From assembly GCA_001184205.1 (NCBI GenBank), contig LBMP01000006.1, positions 285,503 to 349,502 of the forward strand: DNA of 64,000 nt, given 5' to 3'. The stretch's first letter is position 1. Every line of letters starts with the position of its first letter. This document shows, in pieces, positions 63,279 to 64,000 of the stretch. Made by a program: the position numbers and the translations under genes. The DNA comes from Desulfocarbo indianensis (GTDB lineage Bacteria > Desulfobacterota > Desulfarculia > Desulfarculales > Desulfarculaceae). The notes under the pieces are model-generated. The model worked only from the letters and a program-made list of their open reading frames with translations. It was not told where the DNA came from and made no database searches.

Positions 63279-63755
63279 TTAGAGATTTATGATTTCGCCT
63301 CTGATTTTTTTATCCACCTTTAAAAGACCCACGGTTCCGCTTCCCAGGATGCCCCGCCCATAGGAGCCGGGGTTGAACAGCAGAACCTTGTTCTTATAGG
63401 CGTTGAAGGGACGGTGGGAGTGGCCGAACACGATGGCGTCCACGTCTTCGAATTCCTTTAACACCCTTCCGGCCAAACCCATGGGCGGCCCCCAGCCATG
63501 AATCAGGCCGATGCGCTTGTTTTCCACCTGGATCACGCGCTTGGCGGGCAGGCTCTGGCCAGCCGCGTAGTCGTCCATGTTGCCGGCCACCGCGATGACT
63601 TGATGATGGGCCAGGGCGTCCAGCACGGAGAGGCTCACCAAGTCCCCGGCGTGCAGCACCATGTCCACCGGCCCCCAGGCCTGGTCCAATATCTGGGCCA
63701 GGTCCGGGGCGGGCCCCCGCAAATGGGTGTCGGAAACCACGCCTATGCGGGTCAT
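63279..63755 (-). CDS. YfcE/MJ0936-family metallophosphoesterase
   Basis: A 158-residue phosphodiesterase of the YfcE type. Metal-ligand segments: GVVSDTHLRG, VLHAGDLVS, VAGNMDDY, LIHGWGPP and VFGHSHRPF. It lies 4 bp after the UPF0280 stop, on the same strand. Confidence 0.93.
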   Translation of the reverse strand: MTRIGVVSDTHLRGPAPDLAQILDQAWGPVDMVLHAGDLVSLSVLDALAHHQVIAVAGNMDDYAAGQSLPAKRVIQVENKRIGLIHGWGPPMGLAGRVLKEFEDVDAIVFGHSHRPFNAYKNKVLLFNPGSYGRGILGSGTVGLLKVDKKIRGEIINL

Positions 63756-63759
63756 GCCA

Positions 63760-64000
63760 TCAATCCTCGCGCAGGTCCGCCAAAGTGAGCTGCCCCCAGG
63801 CGGCCAGCTTGTCCCCCAGGATGATCAGGGCCCCTTTGAGTCCGGGCACCGCGGCCGCCCACTCCAAGGCCCCGGCCAGGTCCCCCTTGCCGCGCACCCG
63901 GTTGCCCAGGGCGGTGGCCGCGGCGTCGGCCAGGGCCCCGTCGCCGGCCAGCACCGTGGCGGCGTCGGCCCGGCCCAGGCTCAAGGAATGACCCACCGTG
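63760..64000 (-). CDS. UPF0280 family protein (ApbE-like fold), 3' part only
   Basis: The C-terminal ~80 residues of a gene that continues beyond the window. GHSLSLGRADAATVLAGDGA and ALADAAATALGNRV match the C-terminal region of UPF0280 proteins, which resemble ApbE. Its function is not established. Confidence 0.75.
   Translation of the reverse strand, partial: TVGHSLSLGRADAATVLAGDGALADAAATALGNRVRGKGDLAGALEWAAAVPGLKGALIILGDKLAAWGQLTLADLRED

Overview
The window reads as chromosomal DNA of a GC-rich, anaerobic, Gram-negative bacterium, most likely a Desulfobacterota (former Deltaproteobacteria) member near Desulfarculales. This is inferred from the gene set: a double-cubane/2-hydroxyacyl-CoA dehydratase-like protein, an acyl-CoA dehydrogenase beside PreA/PreT-like Fe-S flavoproteins, LapA/LapB, MltA, a Tad secretin and several sigma-54 activators. 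Genes are densely packed. No tRNA, rRNA, CRISPR array, transposase or prophage gene was seen.

Layout. 1-7.1 kb: acyl-CoA dehydrogenase, PreA-like FMN/ferredoxin protein, a PreT-like flavoprotein with a NuoG-like N-terminus, then a PAS sigma-54 activator. 7.3-11.3 kb: rel and proS (minus). 11.8-13.6 kb: two exported proteins (EF-hand; unknown). 13.7-19.4 kb: ispG, DUF523, purM (minus), then recG and a K+ channel (plus). 19.5-23.0 kb: a minus-strand pyrB-pyrC-pseudopilin-like group preceded by a leader peptide that spans an intrinsic terminator, and a KptA-like gene. 23.3-33.9 kb: a helicase-exonuclease fusion, a secreted HAD phosphatase, a diguanylate cyclase, the double-cubane-like protein, a Tat-exported flavoprotein, mltA and a macro-domain gene.

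33-51.3 kb is the most interesting part. A Tad/Flp pilus locus (flp, tadV, tadE, rcpC, rcpA, tadG, tadZ, tadA, tadB, tadC, tadD) runs on the minus strand behind a strong sigma-54 promoter match. Upstream, in the same direction, are four signalling genes: a soluble kinase, a membrane sensor with a histidine domain but no ATPase domain, a receiver, and an NtrC-type activator. Next to them, in a 606-bp gap, lie two tandem copies of a ~104-bp unit. Each consists of a sigma-54 promoter match followed by a predicted ~80-nt folded RNA, and the differences between copies preserve base pairing. These look like a pair of undescribed sigma-54-dependent small RNAs. A second kinase/receiver pair follows.

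51.5-64 kb: glgA with a GAF-domain kinase, a small unknown gene, then minus-strand AmiC-type amidase, mutS, lapB, lapA, a HIT protein, a YfcE-like phosphoesterase and the 3' end of a UPF0280 gene. How the parts work together is inference: the NtrC-type activator would control the Tad pilus and perhaps the tandem RNAs, giving a surface-attachment regulon; nucleotide, isoprenoid, repair and envelope genes form the ordinary background.
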